IMG/VR virus record: IMGVR_UViG_3300013233_000302
Span: 1 to 35,359 of that record
Source of the DNA: a virus
DNA length: 35,359 nt
Strand: one strand, 5' to 3'
The translations under genes were made by a program, and so were the position numbers. The notes beneath the pieces were generated by a model, which was not told where the DNA came from, searched no databases, and saw only the letters and a list, made by a program, of their open reading frames with translations. This document shows positions 17,308 to 24,953 of the stretch, piece after piece (within the stretch, counting starts at the first letter, position 1; each line of letters opens with the position of its first letter).

Positions 17308-17315
17308 CATAAATA
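17308..17315 (+). promoter_or_regulatory. Late promoter octamer placed for a leaderless start
   Basis: CATAAATA ends 5 bases before ATG 17321. In T4 the octamer covers about -13 to -6, so the predicted +1 is exactly the A of this ATG. The same exact spacing recurs at 26045. Confidence 0.55.
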
Positions 17316-17320
17316 AGATT

Positions 17321-17764
17321 ATGAGAATATTAACTACTGTACATTTATCCGACATACAAAAAGAAGTTTTGGCTAAGGTCAAGGCTGCTCCAAATAGTCA
17401 CATGGCATACGGCACTCTACAACAAACTGAAGATAATATGGATAGCAATTTTGCAAGTGCACGAGATGTATTAGCTAAATTAGGGGTATTATTAGTTGGT
17501 GACGGAACAATAGAAGTCACAGAAAAAGGTGATCAACTAGCAACAAAAGAAAACATTACTGACGAAATGGGTGAATTGACTGAGTTGGGTGATCAACTAG
17601 CAAACACCAATAGACAAAATGTACAACCATCCCCCACCCAATCAACCAATGTTGGTGATGGAATGGGAGATGAGTCTGGATTCCCAACAGAATCATTCAA
17701 TTTAATAAAATCACTTAATGTTAGTGCTGGCATCTTAAGTGATCAGGATAAGCTTAAAAACTAA
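17321..17764 (+). CDS. Protein with winged-helix-like N-terminus
   Basis: 147 residues. The first 75 residues (LSDIQKEVLAKVKAA, ASARDVLAKLGVLLVGDG, IEVTEKGDQLA) have the order of a MarR-like winged helix: helix, recognition-type helix, then a beta wing ending in TxKGxxL. A partial internal repeat follows (TEKGDQLA, then TELGDQLA), and the tail is polar and likely disordered. I recall similar small proteins in large T4-like phages. DNA binding is plausible but not shown. The stop overlaps that of the minus-strand gene (CTAA at 17761-17764), with no terminator between them. Confidence 0.65.
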   Translation: MRILTTVHLSDIQKEVLAKVKAAPNSHMAYGTLQQTEDNMDSNFASARDVLAKLGVLLVGDGTIEVTEKGDQLATKENITDEMGELTELGDQLANTNRQNVQPSPTQSTNVGDGMGDESGFPTESFNLIKSLNVSAGILSDQDKLKN

Positions 17765-18195
17765 ACCCTATTGATTATGACCCCTTTAGGCATCGGTTTA
17801 CGTTTCCTGCGTTTGATACTGTGAGTCTCTTGCATTTCGAATTTGGGAAGAGGTCCTATGACTCTAGTGACATACTCGATGTTAAACGAGCGGTAGATTC
17901 CACTAACTTTTCCTGTTGCTCCTAACTTTGAGAATTCGAAAGATAATGGATATTGCTCTCTATTGTTGTCCCACCAATATGCAGCAACTTCTATGATTGT
18001 GTCCTCTTCTACATTAGAAGGCCCACAATAATCAAGGACATACGACTTTATTGTCTTTGGTGTGGTATTGTCAACAATAGTCAGATAATGTTCTTTTCGG
18101 TATTGTATTAATGTTATAAATGGATATCCTTCATATTCAACCGGATGCTCTTCTACAATTAATGGAATTGGATTCCCTCTAGTTCGTTTCTTCAT
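17761..18195 (-). CDS. Conserved-looking phage protein, the only minus-strand gene
   Basis: 144 residues. It is basic at both ends (MKKRTRGNPIP and IKRRKRKPMPKGV), with a beta-rich middle including GYPFITLIQYRKEHYLTIVD, DYCGPSNVEED and EVAAYWWDNNREQYPLSFEF. Coding on this strand is supported by the unusual composition (many W, Y, P), a late promoter octamer at 18227-18234 with the usual spacing, and the lack of any long + strand frame here. Similar proteins occur, as I recall, in T4-like phages without known function. Nucleic-acid binding is possible from the basic termini. It converges with the gene at 17321, sharing four bases at the stops. Confidence 0.75.
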   Translation of the reverse strand: MKKRTRGNPIPLIVEEHPVEYEGYPFITLIQYRKEHYLTIVDNTTPKTIKSYVLDYCGPSNVEEDTIIEVAAYWWDNNREQYPLSFEFSKLGATGKVSGIYRSFNIEYVTRVIGPLPKFEMQETHSIKRRKRKPMPKGVIINRV

Positions 18196-18226
18196 ATAAT
18201 ATCACATATCCTGTATTAGTTTATAC

Positions 18227-18234
18227 TATTTATA
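18227..18234 (-). promoter_or_regulatory. Late promoter octamer on the minus strand (TATAAATA)
   Basis: Read on the minus strand, TATAAATA lies 31 bases before the start of the gene at 18195. It is divergent from the + strand octamer at 18266, with 31 bases between the two. Confidence 0.7.
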
Positions 18235-18265
18235 GTCACATAAAAGGCAGAATAAAAACTTTGCA

Positions 18266-18273
18266 CATAAATA
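18266..18273 (+). promoter_or_regulatory. Late promoter octamer (CATAAATA)
   Basis: CATAAATA ends 26 bases before ATG 18300; an AAAGGA ribosome site lies between them. Confidence 0.7.
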
Positions 18274-18299
18274 CATAAAAAGAATTAAAGGATTGTATT

Positions 18300-19898
18300 A
18301 TGCGAAAGACTTCAACAAACTTATTAGATTTTCTAAAGACTGACAAATCTACATTATTGGGCGAAATGAACGGTGGTGGTATTCCTAGTAGCGATACACT
18401 GAATAGTGTTAGCTTGGTAGCTAACCCAAAGTCAGATTTCAAACGAGAAAACAACCGAAATGCTCCTAAGTTTAGTACTCTCCGTAATTACATGCAGATC
18501 AACAAACAATCATCAGAGGAAGAAGAGAATTCTGATCTTGAAGATGAAGATCTTGAAGATGATGATCTTGATGATGAATTTGAAGATGATGAATTTGAAG
18601 ATCTTGAAGATGCAGATCTTGAATTTGAAGATGATGAATTTGAAGATGATGAATTTGATGAATTTGAAGATCTTGAAGATGCAGATCTTGAATTTGAAGA
18701 TCTTGAAGATGATGAATTTGAAGATGATGAATTTGAAGATGATGAATTTGAAGATGATGAATTTGATGAATTTGAATTTGATGAATTTGAAGATGATGAA
18801 TTTGAAGATGATGACATCCTTAATTTCAACAATAACGATGATGAATTTGAAGATGATGAATTTGATGATGAGGAGGAGGAAGAATTCTCTAACAGTTTGT
18901 TACGGACGGCCATTGCAGACATAAACACAAACACTTTCACTCCTGATACATCATGGAAAGATGATGAGGAATATCAATTTGATGGTGATGATCATCGATT
19001 AGGTAACTACACATATCCGGAAGAAGAGGAAGATGATTTGGGTATGTCTGATGAAATTGAAGATAGTGAAATTGAAGATAGTGAAATTGAAGATAGTGAA
19101 AATTACTCATTCGACCAATCATCAAGGGATGCTGCAAATACTATTTCTGATGATGAAATCGACCAAATAGATGATGCAACTGGAACTATATCCAAATGGT
19201 GGAGAGAGAAACTTGTGACTCCTGATCGTTCTCCTGATGGGTGGAGAGAAGATGATTTCACATCTGATGGTGAATTTGAAGAGGAAGAAGAAGGAAACAA
19301 TGCTGTATCTTCGCAATCTGCAGTTAGCCGCCAATCAAACATGGGCGCTACCAAAATCGATCAGGCACGTCAAGCATTCCAACAATTAATAAACCAACCT
19401 GATATGGAACGTGGTGATATTATTGCAAAGTTTGTGAATGAAATTAATGTTACACACTCAACTGCAGTATCATATTACGAACGACTAGCAAAAGAGGCTG
19501 GAATAACAAACAACAAAACTGAAGATAATGTAGGACAAAACCAAGAAACTGAAGATGATGCATTTGGGAATACCCAAGCATCACAATCTACGTTACAAGG
19601 AGATATGGGAGCTGAAAGTGATGATGAACTTAATGATGAAGATCGCCGTGGTATTATCCGTTCAGTAGATGATGCTCATTTAGTATTCAAACGCCAAACA
19701 GAAGATGGAACGTTCGAAGAATTGTGGATATATAATGCTGGTAGTACATTGGATGATGATGTTGCAATACGCAGAGCAATATTAGCAGGAACGGATATTC
19801 CCAGAAACAAAACACAATCAGAAGATGGATCACAAACGTATACTCTTGAAACTATGGGCAACGCCCAAATGTTACACATACGAGGAATGCAAAACTAA
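18300..19898 (+). CDS. Large acidic-repeat protein with conserved C-terminal domains
   Basis: 532 residues. A short N-terminal domain (1-70) has TSTNLLDFLKTDKSTLLGEM. From about 73 to 198 the chain is almost only D, E, F and L in short repeats (DDEFED, DLED, DEFDEFE), and IEDSE is repeated three times near 255-270. A helical domain at about 353-403 (ARQAFQQLI, ERGDIIAKFV, STAVSYYERLAKEAGI) resembles two domains of the protein at 25291. The end (about 450-532) has AHLVFKRQTEDGTFEELWIY, AIRRAILAGTDIP and AQMLHIRGMQN, which I recall as a conserved domain in large T4-like phages. It has a late promoter. The acidic block could mimic DNA or serve as a scaffold; neither is shown. Confidence 0.75.
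   Translation: MRKTSTNLLDFLKTDKSTLLGEMNGGGIPSSDTLNSVSLVANPKSDFKRENNRNAPKFSTLRNYMQINKQSSEEEENSDLEDEDLEDDDLDDEFEDDEFEDLEDADLEFEDDEFEDDEFDEFEDLEDADLEFEDLEDDEFEDDEFEDDEFEDDEFDEFEFDEFEDDEFEDDDILNFNNNDDEFEDDEFDDEEEEEFSNSLLRTAIADINTNTFTPDTSWKDDEEYQFDGDDHRLGNYTYPEEEEDDLGMSDEIEDSEIEDSEIEDSENYSFDQSSRDAANTISDDEIDQIDDATGTISKWWREKLVTPDRSPDGWREDDFTSDGEFEEEEEGNNAVSSQSAVSRQSNMGATKIDQARQAFQQLINQPDMERGDIIAKFVNEINVTHSTAVSYYERLAKEAGITNNKTEDNVGQNQETEDDAFGNTQASQSTLQGDMGAESDDELNDEDRRGIIRSVDDAHLVFKRQTEDGTFEELWIYNAGSTLDDDVAIRRAILAGTDIPRNKTQSEDGSQTYTLETMGNAQMLHIRGMQN
18531..18887 (+). repeat. Low-complexity coding repeat (GAAGATGATGAATTT units)
   Basis: Tandem, imperfect units of 6-18 bases, built on GAAGATGATGAATTT and GAAGATCTTGAAGAT, encode the acidic block of the protein at 18300. 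Such DNA slips readily in replication, so the repeat number probably varies between isolates and may be misassembled. Confidence 0.85.
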
Positions 19899-19901
19899 TT
19901 G

Positions 19902-19952
19902 TTGATTGTGTAATTCCTTTGGTGTATGATTATGCACTATAGAGGAATTACA
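19902..19952 (+). promoter_or_regulatory. Sigma70 promoter with straddling inverted repeat
   Basis: TTGATT (19902-19907), 17-base spacer, TATGAT (19925-19930); predicted start near 19937. A perfect 10-base inverted repeat, TGTAATTCCT (19909-19918) and AGGAATTACA (19943-19952), has its left arm in the spacer and its right arm over the AGGA ribosome site of the gene at 19954. The arms could extend by three pairs in RNA with G-U pairing. Confidence 0.75.
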
Positions 19953-19953
19953 A

Positions 19954-20235
19954 ATGAGTGACAAATACAAAGAATATGAAGGTGCCGTTAACGTCAACAG
20001 TAACCTGACCCCAGTTTCCCGTACACCAATAGACCAAATAGATTCCAGCAGGTGGCATGAATTAAGTTCATGGCAGTTAGTGGACCAACGTGTGTTGATT
20101 TATGACCGTATCGAAATGGCATCAAGAACTGGACATGAAAATATGATTATCCAACTCAAACGTGGGTTAACACGGATAGATGACATACTAAATCAACGAA
20201 GAATCGAACACGGGGATGAAATCACACTAATATGA
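19954..20235 (+). CDS. Hypothetical protein, 93 aa
   Basis: Not recognised. The N-terminal 30 residues are polar (YKEYEGAVNVNSNLTP); the rest is helical with SRWHELSSWQLVDQRVLIYDRIEMA and ends in a likely coiled helix. It is the first gene of an early operon with its own promoter, and its stop overlaps the next start (ATGA at 20232). No motif suggests a function. Confidence 0.65.
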   Translation: MSDKYKEYEGAVNVNSNLTPVSRTPIDQIDSSRWHELSSWQLVDQRVLIYDRIEMASRTGHENMIIQLKRGLTRIDDILNQRRIEHGDEITLI

Positions 20236-20441
20236 GCATAATGAAACAAGCCATTGTTGCGGAATTGCAAGAACTGATAACCAAATCAGTTGTCATTTCC
20301 AACACCATCAAAACAGCTAAAACACAGCTGAAACGAACGATTTTTAAAGGCAAGCAATCAAAAATAAATAACAAAATTGCCGATCTATCAAATGCACTCG
20401 ATCGTATAGAATCAAAACAACAAGCAGGTGACGAATCATGA
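20232..20441 (+). CDS. Small basic helical protein, 69 aa
   Basis: A short lysine-rich helical protein (VVISNTIKTAKTQLKRTIF, KGKQSKINNKIADLSNALDR) with heptad-like spacing. It is coupled by ATGA overlaps to the genes on both sides. Composition and coupling support expression; the function is unknown. A small coiled-coil or nucleic-acid-binding role would fit the charge. Confidence 0.6.
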   Translation: MSIMKQAIVAELQELITKSVVISNTIKTAKTQLKRTIFKGKQSKINNKIADLSNALDRIESKQQAGDES

Positions 20442-20836
20442 TACAAATCATTTCTCCTCCTGGTGAGTTACGCAAACGTGCCAGACAAAAAAATATACTA
20501 AATGATGCTATGCAGTTGATGGATCATCAAGGACTGGCAGATATCGAAATCTTAACACTCACACAGTGGGTAAAAGAGAAAGCATACGATGCTGCTTGGG
20601 CTGTCGAATCTGATGTTTCAAAAATAGAACGAAAAGCAATATTATTACAACCTTCGATGACACTGGTCAGAGAATTCGTTCAAGTTGATAACGAACGAAT
20701 TAAAGTTGGGGTTAATTCTGAAGAAGTTGATGAGCGTGCGATATATAAAGCAATATGCATGATTACACAAGTTACAAACATCACAAACAAACAGTTTACT
20801 GAATTCGGAGAAGAGGTAAAAGTGTATGCAGTATAA
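20438..20836 (+). CDS. Hypothetical protein, 132 aa
   Basis: Not recognised. Mostly helical, with ILTLTQWVKEKAYDAAWAVESD and two charged amphipathic segments; no cysteine pairs or membrane segments. It begins in an ATGA overlap and its end overlaps the nucleotidyltransferase start by 11 bases, placing it in the same early operon. Confidence 0.65.
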   Translation: MIQIISPPGELRKRARQKNILNDAMQLMDHQGLADIEILTLTQWVKEKAYDAAWAVESDVSKIERKAILLQPSMTLVREFVQVDNERIKVGVNSEEVDERAIYKAICMITQVTNITNKQFTEFGEEVKVYAV

Positions 20837-21455
20837 TTCAGATATGGAACAGCAAGTGCTCCATGTTCTTGTGTTATTACACAAAGCAGGATACGAAAGC
20901 GCAATTATTGCTGGTGGAGCTATCCGCGATGCTCACGGGCATAAACCAATAAAAGATATCGATATTTTCATACATACACCTAGTATCAGCCGGGATAGTG
21001 CAATGTATGTTACTATTGGATCGTTATCTCGTATATTGGAATTAAAACCATCCGATGCAATCATTCAGAATCCAGCACCCGACAATTATGCGGATGATCC
21101 GGAACATATCATTGCAGAACTATTTGATGTTGGCAAAAATGATATCGATTTCCAACTTATTTTCCTTACAATCCCACCTATTGAATATGTAAATGATTGG
21201 TTTGATATAGGATTGTGCAAGGCGTATTACGATGGGACGCGTGTGCATTACACTTCTGATTATGTAACCGATGCCACGAACAAAACACTTACTATTGTCG
21301 GCAAACACCTGAACACTGGACCTGCAATCGACGAACGCATCAAACGGTTGCAACTGAAATATCCTGAATATGTTGTGAAGTTTGCTCCACATAATGATCA
21401 TATATGTAGGGACATGATTAGACTAGCTGTTGTTGACATTGAGCAGCGCTTCTAG
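20826..21455 (+). CDS. Pol-beta-superfamily nucleotidyltransferase
   Basis: 209 residues. SAIIAGGAIRDAHGHKPIKD followed by IDIFIHT (about 26-50) is the head motif of poly(A) polymerase and CCA-adding enzymes: GG-x2-RD, then D-x-D (D44, D46) that binds metal. A third acidic position is present in DIDFQLIF (about 115-122). The usual RNA-binding body of CCA enzymes is missing, so this is a stand-alone head domain, as in minimal nucleotidyltransferases of toxin systems and phages. I chose ATG 20826 because a GAGG site lies 9 bases upstream. Substrate is unknown; tRNA or protein modification are both possible. A sigma70 promoter for the next gene lies inside its last codons. Confidence 0.75.
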   Translation: MQYNSDMEQQVLHVLVLLHKAGYESAIIAGGAIRDAHGHKPIKDIDIFIHTPSISRDSAMYVTIGSLSRILELKPSDAIIQNPAPDNYADDPEHIIAELFDVGKNDIDFQLIFLTIPPIEYVNDWFDIGLCKAYYDGTRVHYTSDYVTDATNKTLTIVGKHLNTGPAIDERIKRLQLKYPEYVVKFAPHNDHICRDMIRLAVVDIEQRF

Positions 21456-21461
21456 TATAAT
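21433..21461 (+). promoter_or_regulatory. Consensus sigma70 promoter
   Basis: TTGACA (21433-21438), 17-base spacer, TATAAT (21456-21461), overlapping the end of the nucleotidyltransferase gene and reading into the P-loop kinase-like gene. TATAAT and a downstream ATTATA (21470-21475) form a weak AT-only inverted repeat. Confidence 0.85.
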
Positions 21462-21491
21462 GTCTATATATTATAAACGAGGAAAATCAAT

Positions 21492-22091
21492 ATGTTAGTA
21501 GCATGTGCTGGATCACAAGGATCAGGAAAATCAACAATCCTAAAACAAATCGCAGATAGAGGGTTTAATGTTATCACCAGAAAGACATCCAGATCCATAC
21601 TAACCGATTGGGATGTGACGTTATCTGAAGTTAACAACAATGTAGAATTGGCCAAAAAGTTTCAAGCCGAAATAACTCAACGTAAATTTGCAGATGAAGA
21701 AGCTGCAGTCAGATCTAATGATCTGTGGTTTACTGAACGCACACATGCCGACTTGTTCACATATGCATTAGTTGCAATGGGAAAAGATAATGAGCATAGT
21801 GCCTGGTTAAATGATTATTATCAAACATGCATGAAGCACAACCAACATTATGCTGCAGTGTTTTATCTAAAAGCTGGGCAGTTTAGTGTAGTATCTGATG
21901 GTACTCGTGGTTCAAATATACATTATTCTCGTATGATTGATATCACAATGCTTGACATTACACAACAAATGATACATACTAGCAAATTAACAGTAATTGA
22001 TACACCTGACTTAACTCAGCGTTCGGATATAATAATCCATCAATCAGCTGGTGGATTATCCGCACCCATGGAATTCACACAATACACATAA
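21492..22091 (+). CDS. P-loop ATPase/kinase-like protein (AAA_28 type)
   Basis: 199 residues. Walker A GSQGSGKST lies at 8-16, right at the N-terminus as in nucleoside and nucleotide kinases. DLWFTERTHADLFTYAL (about 77-93) fits the Walker B and substrate (DR-like) region of NadR or thymidylate-kinase-like enzymes. The C-terminal part lacks an obvious lid motif. The family (AAA_28) is widespread in phages and usually annotated only as an ATP-binding protein. Position between a nucleotidyltransferase and FolE2 suggests nucleotide or cofactor metabolism. GAGGA lies 8 bases before the ATG. Confidence 0.7.
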   Translation: MLVACAGSQGSGKSTILKQIADRGFNVITRKTSRSILTDWDVTLSEVNNNVELAKKFQAEITQRKFADEEAAVRSNDLWFTERTHADLFTYALVAMGKDNEHSAWLNDYYQTCMKHNQHYAAVFYLKAGQFSVVSDGTRGSNIHYSRMIDITMLDITQQMIHTSKLTVIDTPDLTQRSDIIIHQSAGGLSAPMEFTQYT

Positions 22092-22113
22092 CAATAATAT
22101 AAGAGGAACCAAA

Positions 22114-23178
22114 ATGTCAGGACACTGCAATGACAATTCAACAAACGAACATCAGGCACCAACCGGTGAATATAACCATACAGATTATGGTAGCAAAATG
22201 GAAGAACTTACCTTCCGATATGATCAAGATTTTTATCCAACTGATAGTTCATTGCCGGACCCGCAAGTTGATCCTATAATTCCTGGCGCTCATATTCCGT
22301 TACAAAAAGTCGGGATTGCTCCAGTTGATTTGCCTATCCGTGTCAAACGCCGAGATGGAACCGAACAAGTATTACAATCACAAGCATCTCTGTATTGTTC
22401 ATTGGACAACCCAGAAGCAAAAGGGTTAAATTTATCTCGATTGTATCTTCTTATGCATGATACGATTAAAGATCATTTAACTTTAGATGGTATGAAAGCA
22501 GCCTTGGAAGAAATGGCCAGCAAACAAGGAAGTAAGAAATCATATTGCAAATTACGCTTTAAATATCCATGGACACAGAAAGCCTTGCGTACTCGAATGC
22601 CTATTACTGAAGCAGAACTGGCAAGTGGTGATTTCACTGAATTATCAGATGGTGCAAAAATTAGTAATAGGAAGATGGAAGGCCATATCGCATATAATGT
22701 AACATTGGAAGGTAGGTACAGTGCGGAAGATGACAATCAATATAAATTCTTTTTGACAACTGAGTATGTCTACAGTTCAACATGTCCTTGTTCATTCGAG
22801 CTTGCATATGACGCTAGAACAAAGCGAAATGCTGCAGCGAACGCTCATAGCCAGCGCAGTATTATGAAAACTACTGTTGAATTTGACCCAGCCAATATAA
22901 TCTGGATTGAAGATTTGATTGAATTACATCGCCAACATATCCCAACTGAAGTTCAAGTTGTGGTCAAAAGACGTGATGAAGGTGCTTTTGCAGAATTGAA
23001 CGGATCGAATTTGCTATTTGGTGAAGATGCAGTTCGTTTAGTATATGGGGCATTGGACAAATGGTACGATAATGGAACTATCACTGATTTCACCATTAGC
23101 ACTTGCCACCAAGAATCACTACACAACTGGGATGCGATTGCAGTAGCATGGAAACACAAGGATTGTGCCCCAAAATAA
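22114..23178 (+). CDS. folE2: GTP cyclohydrolase IB (FolE2)
   Basis: 354 residues. DPQVDPIIPGAHIPLQKVGI and APVDLPIRVKRRDG (about 49-82) are the conserved N-terminal block. KGLNLSRLY (103-111) matches KGIHMSRL. TCPCSFEL (223-230) carries the metal-binding cysteine, AHSQRS (244-249) the histidine, and HQESLHNWDAIAVA (332-345) matches the family's ESIHPHDAVA end. FolE2 converts GTP to 7,8-dihydroneopterin triphosphate, the first step to folate and to queuosine and other 7-deazaguanines. In a phage it usually serves 7-deazaguanine DNA modification, consistent with QueD- and DpdA-like genes downstream. ATG 22114 was chosen for its AGAGGA site; an ATG at 22051 overlaps the previous gene. The gene may be transcribed from the promoter at 21433. 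Confidence 0.92.
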   Translation: MSGHCNDNSTNEHQAPTGEYNHTDYGSKMEELTFRYDQDFYPTDSSLPDPQVDPIIPGAHIPLQKVGIAPVDLPIRVKRRDGTEQVLQSQASLYCSLDNPEAKGLNLSRLYLLMHDTIKDHLTLDGMKAALEEMASKQGSKKSYCKLRFKYPWTQKALRTRMPITEAELASGDFTELSDGAKISNRKMEGHIAYNVTLEGRYSAEDDNQYKFFLTTEYVYSSTCPCSFELAYDARTKRNAAANAHSQRSIMKTTVEFDPANIIWIEDLIELHRQHIPTEVQVVVKRRDEGAFAELNGSNLLFGEDAVRLVYGALDKWYDNGTITDFTISTCHQESLHNWDAIAVAWKHKDCAPK

Positions 23179-23189
23179 GTAAGTAAATC

Positions 23190-23225
23190 CTCCTGTTGAT
23201 ATTCGTTTATAAATATCAACAGGAG
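23190..23225 (+). promoter_or_regulatory. Hairpin hiding the ribosome site, with late promoter inside (TATAAATA)
   Basis: A perfect 14-base inverted repeat (23190-23203 and 23212-23225) with an 8-base loop. The right arm ends in AGGAG (23221-23225), the ribosome site of the endonuclease at 23237. The late octamer TATAAATA (23208-23215) spans loop and right arm; its predicted start is near 23221. Early read-through RNA would fold and hide the ribosome site; late RNA starting here would lack the left arm. This is the control known for T4 I-TevI. Confidence 0.8.
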
Positions 23226-23236
23226 AGAATTATATA

Positions 23237-24790
23237 ATGTTATCCAACCTCAAACAGTTAAACGTGATTAAACGTGATGGGACATATAATTCCCGTGGTG
23301 GAATGTCACTATCAAAGAACCCCAAACACCAAGCTTTGTGGGAATCAATAATATCAATGACTAGTTTTTTGTCTAACAAATCAACTACCGCTCAACGCAT
23401 CCATGTAATAGTCAACAATATCACACATAAGATCACATGTGTAACATGTGAAGATAACGAAACAAAATTTATTAGTTTCAATCAAGGGTATCAACAATTC
23501 TGTTCAGCAAAATGTGCACAGAATAATAAAAACACTCGATACAAAAGAAAAACCACATTAGTTAGTCGATATGGTAGTGAGTATCCATGTGGAAATACAG
23601 AAATCAACAACAAACGAAAGGCTACATGTAATGAGAGATATGGAACAGATACTCCATTTGACAATATCGAAATACAAGCCAAAGTAAGAACTACCATTCT
23701 TGATAAGTATGGTGTTTCATCAACATCATTGATTCCTGCAGTACAACAAAAACAAAAAGAAACCAGAATGTGCAATTTGGGACATGAATATCCGTTTCAA
23801 AGTCCACACATCCAACAACTGGTGACTGATTCTCATTTAAAAAAATATGGCCATAGTAGGTATTCCAAATCCACTATACCCACTCAAACCATTGAAAACA
23901 TAGAAGATAAACAATGGATGAGAGAACAACACTTTATTACATCTGTGGGCGAAAAAGAAGTATTACACTTCATAAAGTCTTGCCTTCCGAATACGACGAT
24001 ACTCAGCAATGATAGGAATATTATCCATCCCAAAGAATTGGACATTTACCTACCAGAATATAAACTAGCAATAGAATATTGTGGATTGTATTGGCACAGC
24101 GATAAGTTCAAAAATAGAAACTACCATTCGGATAAATTAAAGGCATGCAATGCAAAAGGTATTCGATTGTTAACCATATTTGAGGATGAATGGAATGATG
24201 AAAATATCAAAGGAATTATCAAATCAAAAATATCGAATATAATACACATATCTTCTATCCCTAGTGTATATGCAAGAAAAACTAAAATCATTGAGTTATC
24301 AAATGTAGAGAAAGGTAAATTCTTTAATAAATACCACATCCAAGGTTCAGGTCCTGGTAGTGTTTCGTATGGATTGCAACATAATGGAGATATTGTAGCG
24401 GCAATCACATTCATCAAACAACAAGATAATGCTTATGTGTTGAATAGGTATGCAACTAGTTGTCCTGTTCCTGGAGGGTTTACTAAACTGTTAACACATT
24501 TCCAACGCATTCATGATTGGACTGATATTATATCGTTTGCTGACCTCCGTTACAGTAATGGACAATTATACGAGTCGACTGGGTGGACACTAGATAAAAT
24601 ACTACCACCTGATTATTACTGGTGCAAGAATTCGAAAAGATTTCATAAGTTTGGATTCAGGCGCAAGCATTTAGCGAATAAGCTTAGTGTGTATGATGAT
24701 ACCTTATCAGAAAATGAAAATTGTAAAATAGATGGATACCTGAAACTATTCAATTGTGGAATGAACCGTTATATTATACACAATTCCTAG
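23237..24790 (+). CDS. Vsr-like homing endonuclease with KYG-repeat DNA-binding region
   Basis: 517 residues. A putative zinc site near the N-terminus uses C68, C71, C89 and C93. From about 100 to 215 there are four repeats of the type K-x-x-x-x-[KR]YG (SRYGSEYP, ERYGTDTPF, DKYGVSS, KKYGHSRYS), typical of modular DNA-binding parts of homing endonucleases. The nuclease domain (about 238-320) has KELDIYLPEYKLAIEYCGLY, WHSD and IFEDEW, and closely matches the enzyme at 193-1908, as does the C-terminal domain (KYHIQGSGPGS, then ADLRYSNG). Only the N-terminal targeting parts differ. It is controlled by the hairpin/late promoter upstream and is followed by what looks like the tail of an interrupted gene. 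Confidence 0.88.
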   Translation: MLSNLKQLNVIKRDGTYNSRGGMSLSKNPKHQALWESIISMTSFLSNKSTTAQRIHVIVNNITHKITCVTCEDNETKFISFNQGYQQFCSAKCAQNNKNTRYKRKTTLVSRYGSEYPCGNTEINNKRKATCNERYGTDTPFDNIEIQAKVRTTILDKYGVSSTSLIPAVQQKQKETRMCNLGHEYPFQSPHIQQLVTDSHLKKYGHSRYSKSTIPTQTIENIEDKQWMREQHFITSVGEKEVLHFIKSCLPNTTILSNDRNIIHPKELDIYLPEYKLAIEYCGLYWHSDKFKNRNYHSDKLKACNAKGIRLLTIFEDEWNDENIKGIIKSKISNIIHISSIPSVYARKTKIIELSNVEKGKFFNKYHIQGSGPGSVSYGLQHNGDIVAAITFIKQQDNAYVLNRYATSCPVPGGFTKLLTHFQRIHDWTDIISFADLRYSNGQLYESTGWTLDKILPPDYYWCKNSKRFHKFGFRRKHLANKLSVYDDTLSENENCKIDGYLKLFNCGMNRYIIHNS

Positions 24791-24791
24791 A

Positions 24792-24953
24792 TATGCTTAC
24801 GTTCCTGTATTGATCACTCCACCTGTCATACCCCCACCATCTCCAGTGTGTGAAATCGTACCTGATAAAAATGAACAAAGACAACTCAATAACTATAACC
24901 CGAACGTTGATGATATATCAGACGTTCCATTCACTTTGGATATACACACATGA
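24792..24953 (+). pseudogene. Open frame without start, possible remnant of a gene interrupted by the endonuclease
   Basis: Directly after the endonuclease stop a frame stays open for 53 codons to a TGA overlapping the next ATG (ATGA at 24950). It reads YAYVPVLITPPVIPPPSPVC and ends DISDVPFTLDIHT, with no ATG and no ribosome site. The coupling of its stop to the next gene is the same as between real genes here, which suggests the 3' end of a former gene whose 5' part was lost when the endonuclease entered. It could also be chance. Confidence 0.4.

Noticed and set aside
18460-18940. Long open frames on both strands across the acidic repeat (methionine/lysine-rich on +, serine-rich on -).
   Set aside because: They are other-frame readings of the GAAGATGATGAATTT repeat; the acidic frame has the promoter, ribosome site and conserved C-terminal domain.
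23190-23225. Reading the hairpin before the endonuclease as an intrinsic terminator for folE2.
   Set aside because: There is no run of T after the stem, while the ribosome site and a late promoter lie within it.
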